Part shown: piece by piece, positions 26,112 to 37,068 of the stretch
Numbering within the stretch: position 1 is the first letter of the stretch
Layout: the number at the start of each line of letters is the position of its first letter
Assembly: GCA_017305665.1 (NCBI GenBank)
Contig: JAFKKH010000013.1
Span: 1-64,000, forward strand
From: Hyphomicrobiales bacterium
GTDB taxonomy: Bacteria; Pseudomonadota; Alphaproteobacteria; Rhizobiales; Xanthobacteraceae
Reading direction: 5' to 3'
DNA length: 64,000 nt
The notes under the pieces: model-generated
The model's input: the letters and a program-made list of their open reading frames with translations, nothing else
The model's database searches: none
What the model was told of the DNA's origin: nothing
Program-made: the position numbers and the translations under genes

Positions 26112-26166
26112 GAGGTTGTCGGGAATCGGGTGGTGACGACACGGCCATCGTCCTACATGTTGGATC

Positions 26167-27078
26167 ATGATGACACTCGCCAGCAATCTCGCCGCCGCCG
26201 ATCCACGCCTCGCCAGGCCGGGCGCGCAAAGCGCCGCGCTACGCGACTACGATTCCGTGCGCCGCGCCATCGCCTTCATCTCGGAGCACTGGCGCGCGCA
26301 GCCGACCATCGAAGCCATCGCCGATGCCGCCAGCGTCACGCCGGATGAACTGCATCATCTATTCCGCCGCTGGGCCGGACTGACGCCAAAGGCCTTCATG
26401 CAGGCGCTGACGCTCGATCACGCCAAGGGTCTGCTGCGCGATTCAGCCAGCGTGCTCGATGCCGCGCTCGATTCAGGCCTGTCGGGCCCGGGCCGGCTGC
26501 ACGATCTGTTCGTGACCCATGAAGCGATGTCGCCGGGCGAATGGAAGAATGGCGGCGCCGGCATGACGCTGTCGTACGGCTATCACCCCTCCCCGTTCGG
26601 CACTGCGATCGTGATCGCCAGTGGCCGCGGCCTCGCAGGACTGGCGTTCGCCGATCCCGGCCAAGAGCAGGCTGCGTTTGTCGACATGACCCGACGCTGG
26701 CCGAATGCGACCTACGTCGAAGATCACGCGGGTACGGCCGCGCTTGCACAGCGCGTATTCGACACAAAACTCTGGTGCGCCGATCAGCCGCTGCGCGTCA
26801 TTCTGATCGGCACCGACTTCGAGGTGCGGGTGTGGGAGACCTTGCTGCGGATTCCCATGGGCAAGGCCACGACCTACTCGGACATCGCCGCCAACATCAA
26901 CAACCCGAAGGCATCGCGCGCCGTGGGAGCTGCCGTCGGTCGCAACCCCGTATCGTTCGTGGTGCCCTGCCATCGCGTGATCGGCAAGAGCGGCGCGCTG
27001 ACCGGCTATCACTGGGGTCTCACACGCAAGCAGGCCATGCTCGGCTGGGAAGCCGGGCGCGTCACCGCCGCCGCATGA
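26167..27078 (+). CDS. Ada-like methylated-DNA--protein-cysteine methyltransferase with AraC-type HTH
   Basis: This 303-residue DNA repair protein has an AraC/XylS-type helix-turn-helix at residues ~25-115 (AIADAASVTPDELHHLFRRWAGLTPKAFMQAL). A linker and the O6-alkylguanine-DNA alkyltransferase domain follow, with VPCHRVIG (acceptor Cys268) and PMGKATTYSDIA. It lacks the N-terminal zinc-binding Ada domain that accepts methyl groups from phosphotriesters, so it is not a full Ada protein. The HTH could still regulate repair genes. Starts at ATG 26167 or 26170. It converges on gpmA. Confidence 0.9.
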   Translation: MMTLASNLAAADPRLARPGAQSAALRDYDSVRRAIAFISEHWRAQPTIEAIADAASVTPDELHHLFRRWAGLTPKAFMQALTLDHAKGLLRDSASVLDAALDSGLSGPGRLHDLFVTHEAMSPGEWKNGGAGMTLSYGYHPSPFGTAIVIASGRGLAGLAFADPGQEQAAFVDMTRRWPNATYVEDHAGTAALAQRVFDTKLWCADQPLRVILIGTDFEVRVWETLLRIPMGKATTYSDIAANINNPKASRAVGAAVGRNPVSFVVPCHRVIGKSGALTGYHWGLTRKQAMLGWEAGRVTAAA

Positions 27079-27088
27079 GTGACCTGCT

Positions 27089-27712
27089 CTAGACTGCCAG
27101 ATCGAGCTTCGATGCAACGGTGGCGTCTGGATTGAGCCGGTAGATGATCGGCACGCCCGTCGCCAGCTCGCGCTTGAGGATCTGCTCGGGCGACAGTTTT
27201 TCCAGCACCATGATCAGCGCACGCAGCGAATTGCCATGCGCCGACACCAGCGTGCGCTCGCCACGCAGCACGCACGGCAGGATTTCCTGCACGTAATAAG
27301 GCAGCGTCCGCGCCAGCGTGTCCTTCAGGCTCTCGCCACCGGGTGGTGGCACGTCATAGGACCGGCGCCAGATCAGAACCTGCTCCTCGCCCCATTTCTT
27401 GCGGGCGTCGTCCTTGTTGAGACCCGAGAGATCGCCGTAGTCGCGCTCATTCAGCGCGAGGTTCTTGGTGACGGGAATTCCGGTCTGACCCAACTCCTTG
27501 AGCGCAAGATCGAGCGTGTGCTGCGCGCGGGTCAACGCGGAGGTGAAGGCAACGTCGAATACCAAACCCTGCTGCTTCAGCTTCTGACCGGCGGACTTGG
27601 CTTCAGCCACGCCCAGCTCGGTCAGGTCCGGATCTTTCCAGCCGGTGAACAGGTTCTTCAGATTCCATTCGCTCTGGCCATGACGCACCAGCACAAGAAG
27701 ACGTTCGCTCAT
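27089..27712 (-). CDS. gpmA: 2,3-bisphosphoglycerate-dependent phosphoglycerate mutase
   Basis: This enzyme interconverts 3- and 2-phosphoglycerate in glycolysis and gluconeogenesis. It has 207 residues, the short alphaproteobacterial form. [12 protein letters not shown] carries the phosphohistidine, [23 protein letters not shown] is the substrate-contact region, and [12 protein letters not shown] holds the second His. ATG 27712 gives the family N-terminus MSERLLVLV. An upstream ATG at 27721 would add three residues. It lies 25 bases after dapB, so it is probably in the same transcript. Confidence 0.95.
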   Translation of the reverse strand: MSERLLVLVRHGQSEWNLKNLFTGWKDPDLTELGVAEAKSAGQKLKQQGLVFDVAFTSALTRAQHTLDLALKELGQTGIPVTKNLALNERDYGDLSGLNKDDARKKWGEEQVLIWRRSYDVPPPGGESLKDTLARTLPYYVQEILPCVLRGERTLVSAHGNSLRALIMVLEKLSPEQILKRELATGVPIIYRLNPDATVASKLDLAV

Positions 27713-27737
27713 TCCACTCATGTCCGTTTGTTGAGGT

Positions 27738-28553
27738 CTAGATATCGCCGACGCCAAGCACGTCGGCCATCGAGTAAAGCCCCGGCTTCTTACCATTCGC
27801 CCAGAGCGCCGCCTTCAGCGCCCCGTGTGCGAAGATCATGCGATCCTCGGCATGATGCGACAGCGTGATACGTTCGTACGGCCCGGCGAAGATCACGCTG
27901 TGGTCGCCGGTGACGGTGCCGCCGCGCAATGACGCGAAGCCGATGTCGCCGGAATTGCGCGCACCGGTGAAGCCGTCGCGACCGCGCGCCGATCGCTTGT
28001 CGAGCGAAATCTTGCGGCCCGCGGCGGCGGCCTCACCCAGCATCAGTGCCGTACCTGACGGCGCGTCGATCTTGGCCTTGTGGTGCATCTCGAGAATCTC
28101 GATGTCGAAATCCTCGTCCAGCGACTGCGCCACCCGCTTCACCAGCGCGGCAAGCAGATTGACGCCAAGGCTCATGTTGCCGGACTGCACGACCACCGCA
28201 CGCGCGGTCACACTCCGGATCACCGCCATGTCGGACGCCGAGAGGCCGGTGGTGCCGATGACGTGCACAAGGCCGCGCTGGGCCGCGATAGCTACGTTCG
28301 CGATAGTCGCAGCAGGCACCGTGAAATCCAGGATGCCGTCTGCATTCGCCGACAATGACCAGAGATCCGCCGACACTTCTATGCCGTTGGCGGGCAAGCC
28401 GGCGAGAACACCGGCATCCTTGCCGATCAGATCGGAACCTGGCGCCTCAAGTGCGCCTATGACGACCGCGCCCTGGGTTTCCGATATGGCGCGCATCAGG
28501 GCCCGGCCCATCCGGCCGCCCGCACCCGCAACGATCAAACGCATGTCGGCCAT
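27738..28553 (-). CDS. dapB: 4-hydroxy-tetrahydrodipicolinate reductase
   Basis: DapB makes tetrahydrodipicolinate with NAD(P)H in the lysine/diaminopimelate pathway. The product is 271 residues. The N-terminal [18 protein letters not shown] is the nucleotide-binding motif, and [23 protein letters not shown] contains the catalytic HHxxKxDAPSGTA motif. ATG 28553 follows GAGGG at a good distance. In-frame ATGs upstream lack support. It is followed by gpmA and preceded by a DUF1330 gene in the same direction. Confidence 0.96.
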   Translation of the reverse strand: MADMRLIVAGAGGRMGRALMRAISETQGAVVIGALEAPGSDLIGKDAGVLAGLPANGIEVSADLWSLSANADGILDFTVPAATIANVAIAAQRGLVHVIGTTGLSASDMAVIRSVTARAVVVQSGNMSLGVNLLAALVKRVAQSLDEDFDIEILEMHHKAKIDAPSGTALMLGEAAAAGRKISLDKRSARGRDGFTGARNSGDIGFASLRGGTVTGDHSVIFAGPYERITLSHHAEDRMIFAHGALKAALWANGKKPGLYSMADVLGVGDI

Positions 28554-28634
28554 AGCAGAACCCTCAAAATATCCCGTCGGTATAGCGGGGGCCGGGTTTT
28601 CCGGCAACCGACAGGCTCCGCACCGATTTGCGGA

Positions 28635-28940
28635 TCAGGGCTGCGGCCCGTCATAGCCCTCGATGATCACGATATCGCCTTGCGAATACGGCCCGCGAGC
28701 CTTCACCAGTGCTTGATATTCCGGCGAATGATAGCAGGCGACCGCCGTCTCGTAGTCCTTGAACTCGATCACGACGTTGCGCGAGCGCGCTTGCCCTTCG
28801 GGAGCTTCGTGGTTTCCGCCGCGCACGAGAAACTTGGCGCCGTACTTGTGAAACACCGCACCGTTGTGGGCGACGTAGTCGCGCTTGTAACCCTCGAGAT
28901 CGTGCACATCGATCCGGGCAACCCAGTAACCTTTGGCCAT
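28635..28940 (-). CDS. DUF1330-family protein (dimeric alpha/beta barrel)
   Basis: This 101-residue protein of the DUF1330 family has a ferredoxin-like dimeric alpha/beta barrel: KGYWVARIDVHDLEGYKRDYV, GAKFLVRGGNHEAPEG, VVIEFKDYETAVACYHSPEYQAL. The biochemical role is unknown. AAGGAGA lies before ATG 28940. It is 17 bases downstream of pyrF and precedes dapB, so it is likely co-transcribed with these housekeeping genes. Confidence 0.9.
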   Translation of the reverse strand: MAKGYWVARIDVHDLEGYKRDYVAHNGAVFHKYGAKFLVRGGNHEAPEGQARSRNVVIEFKDYETAVACYHSPEYQALVKARGPYSQGDIVIIEGYDGPQP

Positions 28941-28957
28941 TCCACGTCTCCTTGTTG

Positions 28958-29668
28958 TCAGGCTTTTGCTTGCGCGATTTCCGCGACGATAGCATCGGCG
29001 GCCGCTTTTGGATCGGAGGCCTCCATCACCGGCCGGCCGACCACGAGGTAGTTTGCGCCGGCCGCGATCGCACGCGCCGGAGTCATGATGCGCTTCTGGT
29101 CGCCGGTGGCACTGCCCGCGGGGCGAATACCAGGCGTCACCAGATCCATCCGACTGCCAACAATCTTGCGAATGTTCGCCGCCTCTTCGGGCGAACAGAC
29201 CAGACCGTCGACGCCAAGCTCCTGCGCCTGCCGCGCGCGCGCCTCGACCAGATCGGTGACATTCAAACGATAGCCCGCCGCATGAAGATCGTTGTCGTCG
29301 TAGGATGTCAGCACGGTCACGGCCAGAATCCTCAGACTCGAGCCCGAACGCGCCTCGACCGCTGCTTTCATGGTCTGCGGATAGGCGTGCACCGTGAGAA
29401 AGGTCGCGCCGAGCTTTGCGACGCTTTCGACGCCGCGGGCTACTGTATTGCCGATATCGTGCAGCTTGAGATCGATGAAGACCTTCTTGCCTGCGGCGCT
29501 CAGTTGACGGACCAGCGGTAGTCCGCCGGCATAAGCGAGCTGATACCCGATCTTGTAAAACGTCACGCTGTCACCGAGTTTTCCAATCATCGCTTCCGCG
29601 GCGGCAACGCCGGGAACATCCAGCGCGACGATCAGGCGATCCCGTGGCGTAATGTTTTCAGACTGCAT
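28958..29668 (-). CDS. pyrF: Orotidine 5'-phosphate decarboxylase
   Basis: PyrF converts OMP to UMP, the last step of de novo pyrimidine synthesis. The product is 236 residues, normal for the type 1 family. [10 protein letters not shown] starts the barrel. [13 protein letters not shown] is the diagnostic catalytic DxKxxDI motif. LVTPGIRP and NYLVVGRPV are the phosphate-binding loops. ATG 29668 follows GAGGTGAG. Six bases separate its start from the stop of the upstream FMN reductase gene. Confidence 0.97.
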   Translation of the reverse strand: MQSENITPRDRLIVALDVPGVAAAEAMIGKLGDSVTFYKIGYQLAYAGGLPLVRQLSAAGKKVFIDLKLHDIGNTVARGVESVAKLGATFLTVHAYPQTMKAAVEARSGSSLRILAVTVLTSYDDNDLHAAGYRLNVTDLVEARARQAQELGVDGLVCSPEEAANIRKIVGSRMDLVTPGIRPAGSATGDQKRIMTPARAIAAGANYLVVGRPVMEASDPKAAADAIVAEIAQAKA

Positions 29669-29674
29669 CTCACC

Positions 29675-30253
29675 TCACATCATGTTCTGAGCCGCATCGA
29701 TCAATTGACGCGCCATGGCCTTCAATGCATCGGCGTCCGCCGGATGCTTCAACCGTTCCCTGTCGTCGTAGGCATCGCCGGCGAACGACAGCGCGAGCTG
29801 ATTGGGTATCACCGTCGCCCGGCACGCCGTGAGCACCAGACGCAGCGCCGCCAGACACCGGGCTCCGCCGAACCGCCCACCGGACGCCGACGCAATGGCG
29901 AAGGCGCGCTCATGAAAGACCTGGCCACGCGCTTCATGCGAACTCTGAACGCGCGAAACCCAGTCGATTGCATTCTTCAGCAGGGGTGGCAGCGACGCAT
30001 TGTATTCGGGCGTGACGATGAGGATTCCGTGATGCGCGCCGATCATCTGCTTGAGGTCGACCGCGGCTTTTGGCACGCCGGATCGCGCCTGCATATCGCC
30101 GTCGTAAATCGGCAGCGGAAAGTCCCCGAGCGAAATTCGGGTGACCTCGACGTCGGCCCGGACGAATTCCTCGACGGCAACGGCTGCGAGCCGCACATTG
30201 ATCGATCCGGTACGGACCGAGCCTGGGATGACGAGGATTTTCGGCGCAGGCAT
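29675..30253 (-). CDS. NADPH-dependent FMN reductase / flavodoxin-fold oxidoreductase
   Basis: This 192-residue flavodoxin-like protein of the NADPH-dependent FMN reductase family has GSVRTGSIN as the FMN phosphate loop, TPEYNASLPPLLKNAIDWVSR as the diagnostic PEYN motif, and SASGGRFGGARC near the third loop. Relatives reduce quinones, azo dyes or chromate. The physiological substrate is unknown. It heads a run with pyrF, DUF1330, dapB and gpmA. The start at 30253 lies at the edge of a palindromic element (30251-30373), which would sit in the promoter region. Confidence 0.9.
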   Translation of the reverse strand: MPAPKILVIPGSVRTGSINVRLAAVAVEEFVRADVEVTRISLGDFPLPIYDGDMQARSGVPKAAVDLKQMIGAHHGILIVTPEYNASLPPLLKNAIDWVSRVQSSHEARGQVFHERAFAIASASGGRFGGARCLAALRLVLTACRATVIPNQLALSFAGDAYDDRERLKHPADADALKAMARQLIDAAQNMM

Positions 30254-30373
30254 GCGAACTTCGGAATTTAAAGGAACACTAGCAAGTTTATATTTCTAGT
30301 GTGGTTCAGGTTCAGAAGTCCGCTTCGCTGACTCGCTGCGATAATGCAGCGGACTTCTGAACCACCACACTAG
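30251..30373 (+). repeat. Modular palindromic element (family D, copy 2)
   Basis: The element starts GCGAACTTCGGAATT, next to the start of the FMN reductase gene. A spacer containing AACACTAG and CTAGTGT follows. A long hairpin comes next, in which GTGTGGTTCAGGTTCAGAAG (from 30300) and AGCGGACTTCTGAACC with ACCACAC (to 30370) form the arms. The order and spacing match the minus-strand copy at 7656-7814. The hairpin lies just after the stop of pmtA and may terminate it. Confidence 0.75.
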
Positions 30374-30396
30374 CCAGCGCCGCAGCGTTAAGCCGA

Positions 30397-30999
30397 TCAG
30401 TTCTTGCGATACACCCAGACGCGGGCGGGGGGAAGGTTCATCCAGATCCGCTCGGACGCTTCCGTCAAAACGCCGGGCAGCGACTTGGGAATCGGAGGCG
30501 CCACCGAATAGGTGAACTGCACGAACGGCGCGCCGGGAGTCAGCATCGCGAAAGCGTCCCGGATCAGCTTGAGGCGGGTCAGCATCGGTTTCGTGACGAG
30601 AGGCAGCCCGGAGACCACGGCGGCCGCAGGCGCACCCAGCACGCTCCACAGCGAATCCCGCAACGTGTAGGCATCGCCCTGAACGACGGTTGCCTGCGGA
30701 TAACGGTCGCGTAGCAGCGCACAGAATCCGGGATTGTACTCCACGAGCACAAGCCGCTTCTGATCGACGCCGTGCTCGATCAAGGCGTTGGTGATCGCCC
30801 CGGTCCCGGGCCCCAGTTCGACGACCGGGTCAGTCGACTCGACATTGACGTACTGCGCCATGGTGCGGGCGAGCACACGGCCCGACGGCATCACCGCTCC
30901 CATATGGAGCGGCTTTTCAATCCACGAGCGAAGAAAGCGAACCTCGTCGTCGAGACGGAGTGGCTTCTTCAACGCACGAGCGGACGATTGCAAAGGCAT
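30397..30999 (-). CDS. pmtA: Phospholipid N-methyltransferase (PmtA type)
   Basis: This 200-residue soluble SAM-dependent methyltransferase carries out the phosphatidylethanolamine to phosphatidylcholine pathway. VVELGPGTGAITNALIEHGV is the SAM-binding motif I, LVEYNPGFCALLRDRYP is motif II, and AVVSGLPLVTKP follows. The size and this pattern fit the rhizobial PmtA class. An rRNA adenine dimethylase-like ancestry is seen in the same motifs. ATG 30999 gives the usual length. An upstream ATG at 31068 is possible, but no good ribosome-binding site supports either. It follows dnaJ by 91 bases on the same strand, an order found in related genomes. Confidence 0.85.
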   Translation of the reverse strand: MPLQSSARALKKPLRLDDEVRFLRSWIEKPLHMGAVMPSGRVLARTMAQYVNVESTDPVVELGPGTGAITNALIEHGVDQKRLVLVEYNPGFCALLRDRYPQATVVQGDAYTLRDSLWSVLGAPAAAVVSGLPLVTKPMLTRLKLIRDAFAMLTPGAPFVQFTYSVAPPIPKSLPGVLTEASERIWMNLPPARVWVYRKN

Positions 31000-31090
31000 T
31001 TCGCACCCAGGCGGGGGCCACTGTTGGCGGGACGCTAGACTTTCGTCATAATGACGTACAGGTGACAAGCAAAACGGTCAAGACGAACCG

Positions 31091-32233
31091 TCATTGAGTG
31101 CCGGCCCGGGGACCGAAGAAGTCCTTGACCTTAGTGAAGAAACCCGCAGCTTCGGGTTGGGTTGCACCGGACGATAATTTTTCGAACTCGGCCAGAAGCT
31201 CCTGCTGCTTCTTGGTCAGATTCTGCGGCGTTTCGACGACAACCTGCACATACATGTCCCCGGTCTGGCGCGAACGCAGGACCGGCATGCCCTTTGATGC
31301 GATGCGGAATCGACGCCCGGACTGGGTTCCCGACGGCACCTTCACCTTGGTCTTGCCCTTGTCGATGGTCGGCACCTCGAATTCCCCGCCCAAAGCGGCG
31401 GTGACCATGGAGATCGGAACCCGGCAATGCAGATCGGCACCGTCCCGCTGGAAGAACTGATGTGAGGCCAGCGACAGGAAAATGTAGAGGTCGCCCGAAG
31501 GTCCACCGCGGATGCCGGCCTCGCCTTCACCCGCCAACCGGATGCGCGTGCCGTCCTCGACGCCGGCAGGAATATTGACCGACAGCGCACGCTCGCGGCT
31601 GACACGGCCCGAGCCACTGCAGGACGGACAGGGGTCCTCGATCGTCTGGCCGCGGCCCTGACAGCCCGGACAGGTGCGCTCGAGGGTGAAGAAGCCCTGA
31701 GCCTGACGGACGCGGCCGGCACCGCCGCACATGCCGCAGTTCTTGGGCTTGGTCCCCGCCTTGGCGCCGGTGCCCGAGCAGGATTCACAGGTGACCGAGA
31801 CCGGAATTTCAATCTGGGCGGTCTTGCCCTGGAACGCCTCCTCAAGGGAGATTTCCATATTGTAGCGCAGATCGGCACCGCGCTCGCGGCCACCGCCTCG
31901 ACTGCGCTGCCCGGCCATGCCGAACAAATCCTCGAAGATGTCGGAGAACGACGAGGCGAAGCCCGCCCCGAACCCGGCTGCGCCGCCACCGCCCATACCA
32001 CCCTGCTCGAATGCGGCATGACCGAAGCGATCGTAGGCGGCACGCTTGTTGCCGTCCTTCAGAACCTCATAGGCTTCGTTGATTTCCTTGAAACGAACCT
32101 CGCTGGCCGCATCGCCCGGATTCCTGTCCGGATGCCATTTCATGGCCAGCTTGCGAAAGGCCGACTTGAGTTTGGAGTCGTCTGCGGTCCGCTCGACCTC
32201 AAGGGTTTCGTAGTAACAGCGCTTGGTCGACAT
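31091..32233 (-). CDS. dnaJ: Chaperone protein DnaJ
   Basis: DnaJ is the Hsp40 co-chaperone that delivers unfolded clients and stimulates the DnaK ATPase. The 380-residue product has the J domain with HPD ([10 protein letters not shown]), a Gly/Phe-rich region ([15 protein letters not shown]), the four CxxCxGxG zinc repeats ([40 protein letters not shown]) and the C-terminal substrate-binding domain. It lies 155 bases downstream of dnaK on the same strand, with a hairpin in between. Confidence 0.98.
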   Translation of the reverse strand: MSTKRCYYETLEVERTADDSKLKSAFRKLAMKWHPDRNPGDAASEVRFKEINEAYEVLKDGNKRAAYDRFGHAAFEQGGMGGGGAAGFGAGFASSFSDIFEDLFGMAGQRSRGGGRERGADLRYNMEISLEEAFQGKTAQIEIPVSVTCESCSGTGAKAGTKPKNCGMCGGAGRVRQAQGFFTLERTCPGCQGRGQTIEDPCPSCSGSGRVSRERALSVNIPAGVEDGTRIRLAGEGEAGIRGGPSGDLYIFLSLASHQFFQRDGADLHCRVPISMVTAALGGEFEVPTIDKGKTKVKVPSGTQSGRRFRIASKGMPVLRSRQTGDMYVQVVVETPQNLTKKQQELLAEFEKLSSGATQPEAAGFFTKVKDFFGPRAGTQ

Positions 32234-32320
32234 CAGTCCATTCCGCCCGAACGTCGCTTCATCCCGGAAAGCACATGAAAGATCCGCTTATCGAAGGATG
32301 CAGCGTCCCGCTTAAAGAAA

Positions 32321-32374
32321 CATGACCCCCGCCCTATGAGACGCGCTGCGTACTCCGAGGGATCGGGGGTCATG
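32321..32374 (-). terminator. Stem-loop between dnaK and dnaJ
   Basis: An 11-bp perfect inverted repeat, CATGACCCCCG (32321-32331) and CGGGGGTCATG (32364-32374), lies just after the dnaK stop. Its 32-base loop has internal CCCT/AGGG pairing. No T-run follows in the dnaK direction. It may attenuate rather than stop transcription, reducing dnaJ relative to dnaK, or protect the dnaK transcript's 3' end. Confidence 0.55.
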
Positions 32375-32388
32375 GTCACTCTCGCCGT

Positions 32389-34290
<1,902 letters not shown>

Positions 34291-34623
34291 GGTCCTCATA
34301 TCCTTCCTTTTGCGGCAGTCCGGCCGGGCCCTGACGGCACCCTCACCCAGACCCCCAGATATCAAATACGCGCGATATTGCGACGGTGAGCCTCATATAG
34401 GAGGGGGGGTGGGGGCCGCAAGGACTGACGCCATCCGTGATCGTGAAAACGCCGATTTTTAAGCTAGCGGCGCGCCGTCCGCCATCTTCTGCGAACCGCG
34501 AACTGCACTCCGATCCGTTAACGAAACGTGGAAGCCGCCAACCATGAGGCGGGTGGCGGCCACCGCCAAAACGCTGTATCGGCCGACCATCGAACGGCCT
34601 CAATACAAATCCAATAGGCGTCC
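34291..34623. other. 333-base divergent region upstream of dnaK
   Basis: This gap lies between the divergently read dnaK and the exported-protein gene. It contains the dnaK leader of about 95 bases, the RpoH-type promoter at 34392-34422, and an AT-rich stretch at 34444-34465 (CGATTTTTAAGCTAGC). The remainder, ~34470-34623, must hold the promoter of the plus-strand gene. No clear sigma-70 match or ribosome-binding site was recognised there. No CIRCE element was seen. No open frame looked coding. Confidence 0.6.
34392..34422 (-). promoter_or_regulatory. RpoH (sigma-32)-type heat-shock promoter of dnaK
   Basis: Read on the minus strand, CTTG (34422-34419) is followed after exactly 17 bases by CCTATATGAG (34401-34392). 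The alphaproteobacterial RpoH consensus is CTTG-N17/18-CYTATnT, so all listed positions match. Transcription would start near 34384, giving a leader of about 95 bases to dnaK. This places dnaK under heat-shock sigma control rather than under HrcA/CIRCE. Confidence 0.7.
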
Positions 34624-35562
34624 ATGAGATATCTCGCACATCTGACGGCAGCCCTGATCGTCCTGGCCAGCGCGGCTCACGCCCTCGCGGACGATCCGGT
34701 CTATGCGCCCGGCGCACGGATCGGGCTTGTTCCGCTGGTGGGCCTTTCCCCCTCGAAGACGTTCCCGGGCTTCGAAACCGCCGATCACCACGTCAGGGTC
34801 GTCGTCGCCGAACTGCCCGCAGCGGCTTTCAAGGACGTGGAAACCGCCGCCAAGGCTGACGTAGCCAGCAGTCAAGGCATCAAGCCTCAAGGCATCGAGA
34901 CCGCGAGCGGGCAAGGTTACTTCATCACCGAGACTGCCAAGAACGGCAACGATAACGTTCGGCGCTATTCCATGGTCGTGTCGGGCGGGACATTTACGGG
35001 ATACGTCGCGACGCAAATCCCGGAGAACGCCGAAAAGATCTATTCCGACCAGGCCGTCCGCAAGATGTTCGCCACGGTGGTCCTGCGTAAGGAAGTCCCG
35101 GTCGAGGAACAGCTCGGCTTGCTGCCATTCAAGATGAACGAGCTGAGCTCGTTCAAGACGGTTCGTACGCTGGTGCCGGGAGCCGCGATCCTGCTTTCCG
35201 ATGCCGCCACCGATGCCGATATCGACAGCAAGGCCTTCATGCTCATCAACCTGGTCGGGTCTGCGCCGGAACGGCCGGACGATCGCGGCCGGTTCGCGCG
35301 CGACATCGCAGCCACGATTCCAAATCTGCGCGATGGACATATCACCATGTCGGAGCCGATCCGCATCAACGGATCGCCGGGATTTGAAACGCGGATCGAT
35401 GCCACCAACACAAAATCGAACAAGCCGGTAACCGTGGTGCAGTGGCTGGTGTTCAACAGCGGGACCACAGCGATGCGGCTGATCGGCAGCACGCCACGCG
35501 ATGAATGGCCCACGGCCTTTACCCGCTTTCGCGCGGTTCGCGACGGTATCCGACCACGCTAA
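34624..35562 (+). CDS. Exported protein of unknown function
   Basis: This 312-residue protein has a Sec signal peptide (residues 1-22, LTAALIVLASAAHALA, cleaved before DDPVYAPG). The mature part has no motif I recognise. It shows repeated halves around LVPLVGLSPSKTFPGFETAD and a later PIRINGSPGFETRIDAT, VVQWLVFNSGTTAMRLIG. The latter pattern resembles exported proteins found beside dnaK in related genomes. Probably periplasmic. It is divergent from dnaK, which does not show shared regulation. The ribosome-binding site before ATG 34624 is weak. Confidence 0.8.
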   Translation: MRYLAHLTAALIVLASAAHALADDPVYAPGARIGLVPLVGLSPSKTFPGFETADHHVRVVVAELPAAAFKDVETAAKADVASSQGIKPQGIETASGQGYFITETAKNGNDNVRRYSMVVSGGTFTGYVATQIPENAEKIYSDQAVRKMFATVVLRKEVPVEEQLGLLPFKMNELSSFKTVRTLVPGAAILLSDAATDADIDSKAFMLINLVGSAPERPDDRGRFARDIAATIPNLRDGHITMSEPIRINGSPGFETRIDATNTKSNKPVTVVQWLVFNSGTTAMRLIGSTPRDEWPTAFTRFRAVRDGIRPR

Positions 35563-35649
35563 TCCACGACCGGCTGTCGTATCGCGCCATCTTTACGTCG
35601 GCCGGGCGACCTGATTTGCTGAGGCCATCCGACGATGGAGGGCCTTTCC

Positions 35650-36363
35650 ATGCACCACAGGCGACAGGTTCTTACTGGCATCAGTGCGATGGCCTTTGCG
35701 GGTCTTGCTTCGCGAGCAGAGGCCGCGGGCAAAATCGTAATCGACGATTCGTCGGTCCTACTCGTCATTGACGTGCAGAACTGCTTCCTCCCCGGCGGCA
35801 GCCTTGCTGTGAAAGATGGCGACAAGGTCGTGCCGGTGATCAATCGGCTGGCAAAGGGATTTGCGAACGTGGTGATGACGCAGGACTGGCACACCGCCGG
35901 TCACGTGTCCTTCGCGTCGAGCCATCCCGGGAAGAAGCCGTTCGAAACCATCGATCTCAACTACGGCAAGCAGGTGCTCTGGCCCGACCACTGCGTGCAG
36001 GGTACCGATGGCGCCGCGCTGTCGAAGGATCTGTCGATCCCGCAGGCCGAGCTGATCATCCGCAAAGGATTTCACAAGAACGTCGACAGCTATTCGGCCT
36101 TCACCGAAGCGGACGGCAAGACCACCACGGGGCTCGCAAGTTATCTGAAAGCCCGCAAGCTGCACCGCGTTTTCGTCGCGGGCCTCGCCACAGATTTTTG
36201 CGTGGCGTGGAGCGCAACGGACGCACGCAAAGCCGGTTTCGAGACCTACGTGATCGAAGACGCCTGCCGCGGCATCGATACCCAGGGTTCGCTGGCGAAA
36301 GCGTGGGCCGACATGGCCAAGGCTGGCGTCCGGCGAATCAAGTCGAGCGACATCGCAGCCTGA
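35650..36363 (+). CDS. pncA: Nicotinamidase (PncA-like) with twin-arginine signal
   Basis: This 237-residue cysteine hydrolase converts nicotinamide to nicotinate for NAD salvage. The catalytic triad is seen as Asp41 (VIDVQNCF), Lys139 (IIRKGFHK) and Cys184 (LATDFCVAW). Asp79, His81 and His85 in DWHTAGH bind the metal. Unusually, the N-terminus HHRRQVLTGISAMAFAGLASRAEAAG is a Tat-like signal with an AEA-type cleavage site. This suggests a periplasmic enzyme. ATG 35650 follows GGAGGG by 7 bases. An ATG at 35635 is less well placed. It converges on grpE. Confidence 0.88.
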   Translation: MHHRRQVLTGISAMAFAGLASRAEAAGKIVIDDSSVLLVIDVQNCFLPGGSLAVKDGDKVVPVINRLAKGFANVVMTQDWHTAGHVSFASSHPGKKPFETIDLNYGKQVLWPDHCVQGTDGAALSKDLSIPQAELIIRKGFHKNVDSYSAFTEADGKTTTGLASYLKARKLHRVFVAGLATDFCVAWSATDARKAGFETYVIEDACRGIDTQGSLAKAWADMAKAGVRRIKSSDIAA

Positions 36364-36380
36364 ACCGTCCGGCTGCGGTC

Positions 36381-36980
36381 CTACTCGGACGCAGCCGGCG
36401 CAGCTTTCGCGCCGCCCTTTGCAACACCCACCAGCGCGGGGCGCAGCACCCGTTCACCGATCATGTAGCCGGCCTGTACCACGTGAGCGACCGTGCCCGC
36501 GGGAACGGACGGATCTGGAACTTCGTACATCGCCTGATGGATATTCGGATCGAACTTTTCCCCGGCCGGGTCGAACTTCTTCACGCCGTTCTTCTCCAGC
36601 GCATTGTGCAGTGAACGCTCGGTCAATTCGACGCCTTCGATCAGCGACTTGAGACCGGGATCCGCCGCCGCGCGGGCTTCTGCAGGCACCGCGTCGAGCG
36701 CACGCTGCAGATTGTCGGCGATATCCAGCACGTCGCGGGCGAATCCGGAAATGCCGTAGGTTCGGGCATCCGACACCTCACGCGCCGTGCGCTTGCGCAG
36801 ATTTTCCATCTCCGCCAGCGTGCGCAGCATCCGGTCCTTCGCCTCCGCGACCTCCTTGGTCAGCGCTTCCACCGACCCTTCCTCGGGATCGTCGGGCATG
36901 ATGTACGGCTTGGAAACGACGGGCTCCGCCTGCTGAGCCGGGGCCTCCGGCTTGTCGTTCTTGCCGTCTGTATCAGTCAT
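36381..36980 (-). CDS. grpE: Nucleotide exchange factor GrpE
   Basis: GrpE releases ADP from DnaK and acts as its heat sensor. The product is 199 residues. A Pro/Gln-rich N-terminal tail precedes a long coiled coil ([32 protein letters not shown]). The C-terminal beta domain ends with [26 protein letters not shown], the family signature. It is 88 bases downstream of hrcA in the same direction, the usual hrcA-grpE order. Confidence 0.97.
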   Translation of the reverse strand: MTDTDGKNDKPEAPAQQAEPVVSKPYIMPDDPEEGSVEALTKEVAEAKDRMLRTLAEMENLRKRTAREVSDARTYGISGFARDVLDIADNLQRALDAVPAEARAAADPGLKSLIEGVELTERSLHNALEKNGVKKFDPAGEKFDPNIHQAMYEVPDPSVPAGTVAHVVQAGYMIGERVLRPALVGVAKGGAKAAPAASE

Positions 36981-37068
36981 GACAGTGCCTTCTCGAAAAC
37001 TTCGGACATCAAATTGTGGATTTCACGTCCGGATATCGTGGTTCAGGCGTAAAAATCAAGCGCAGCGG

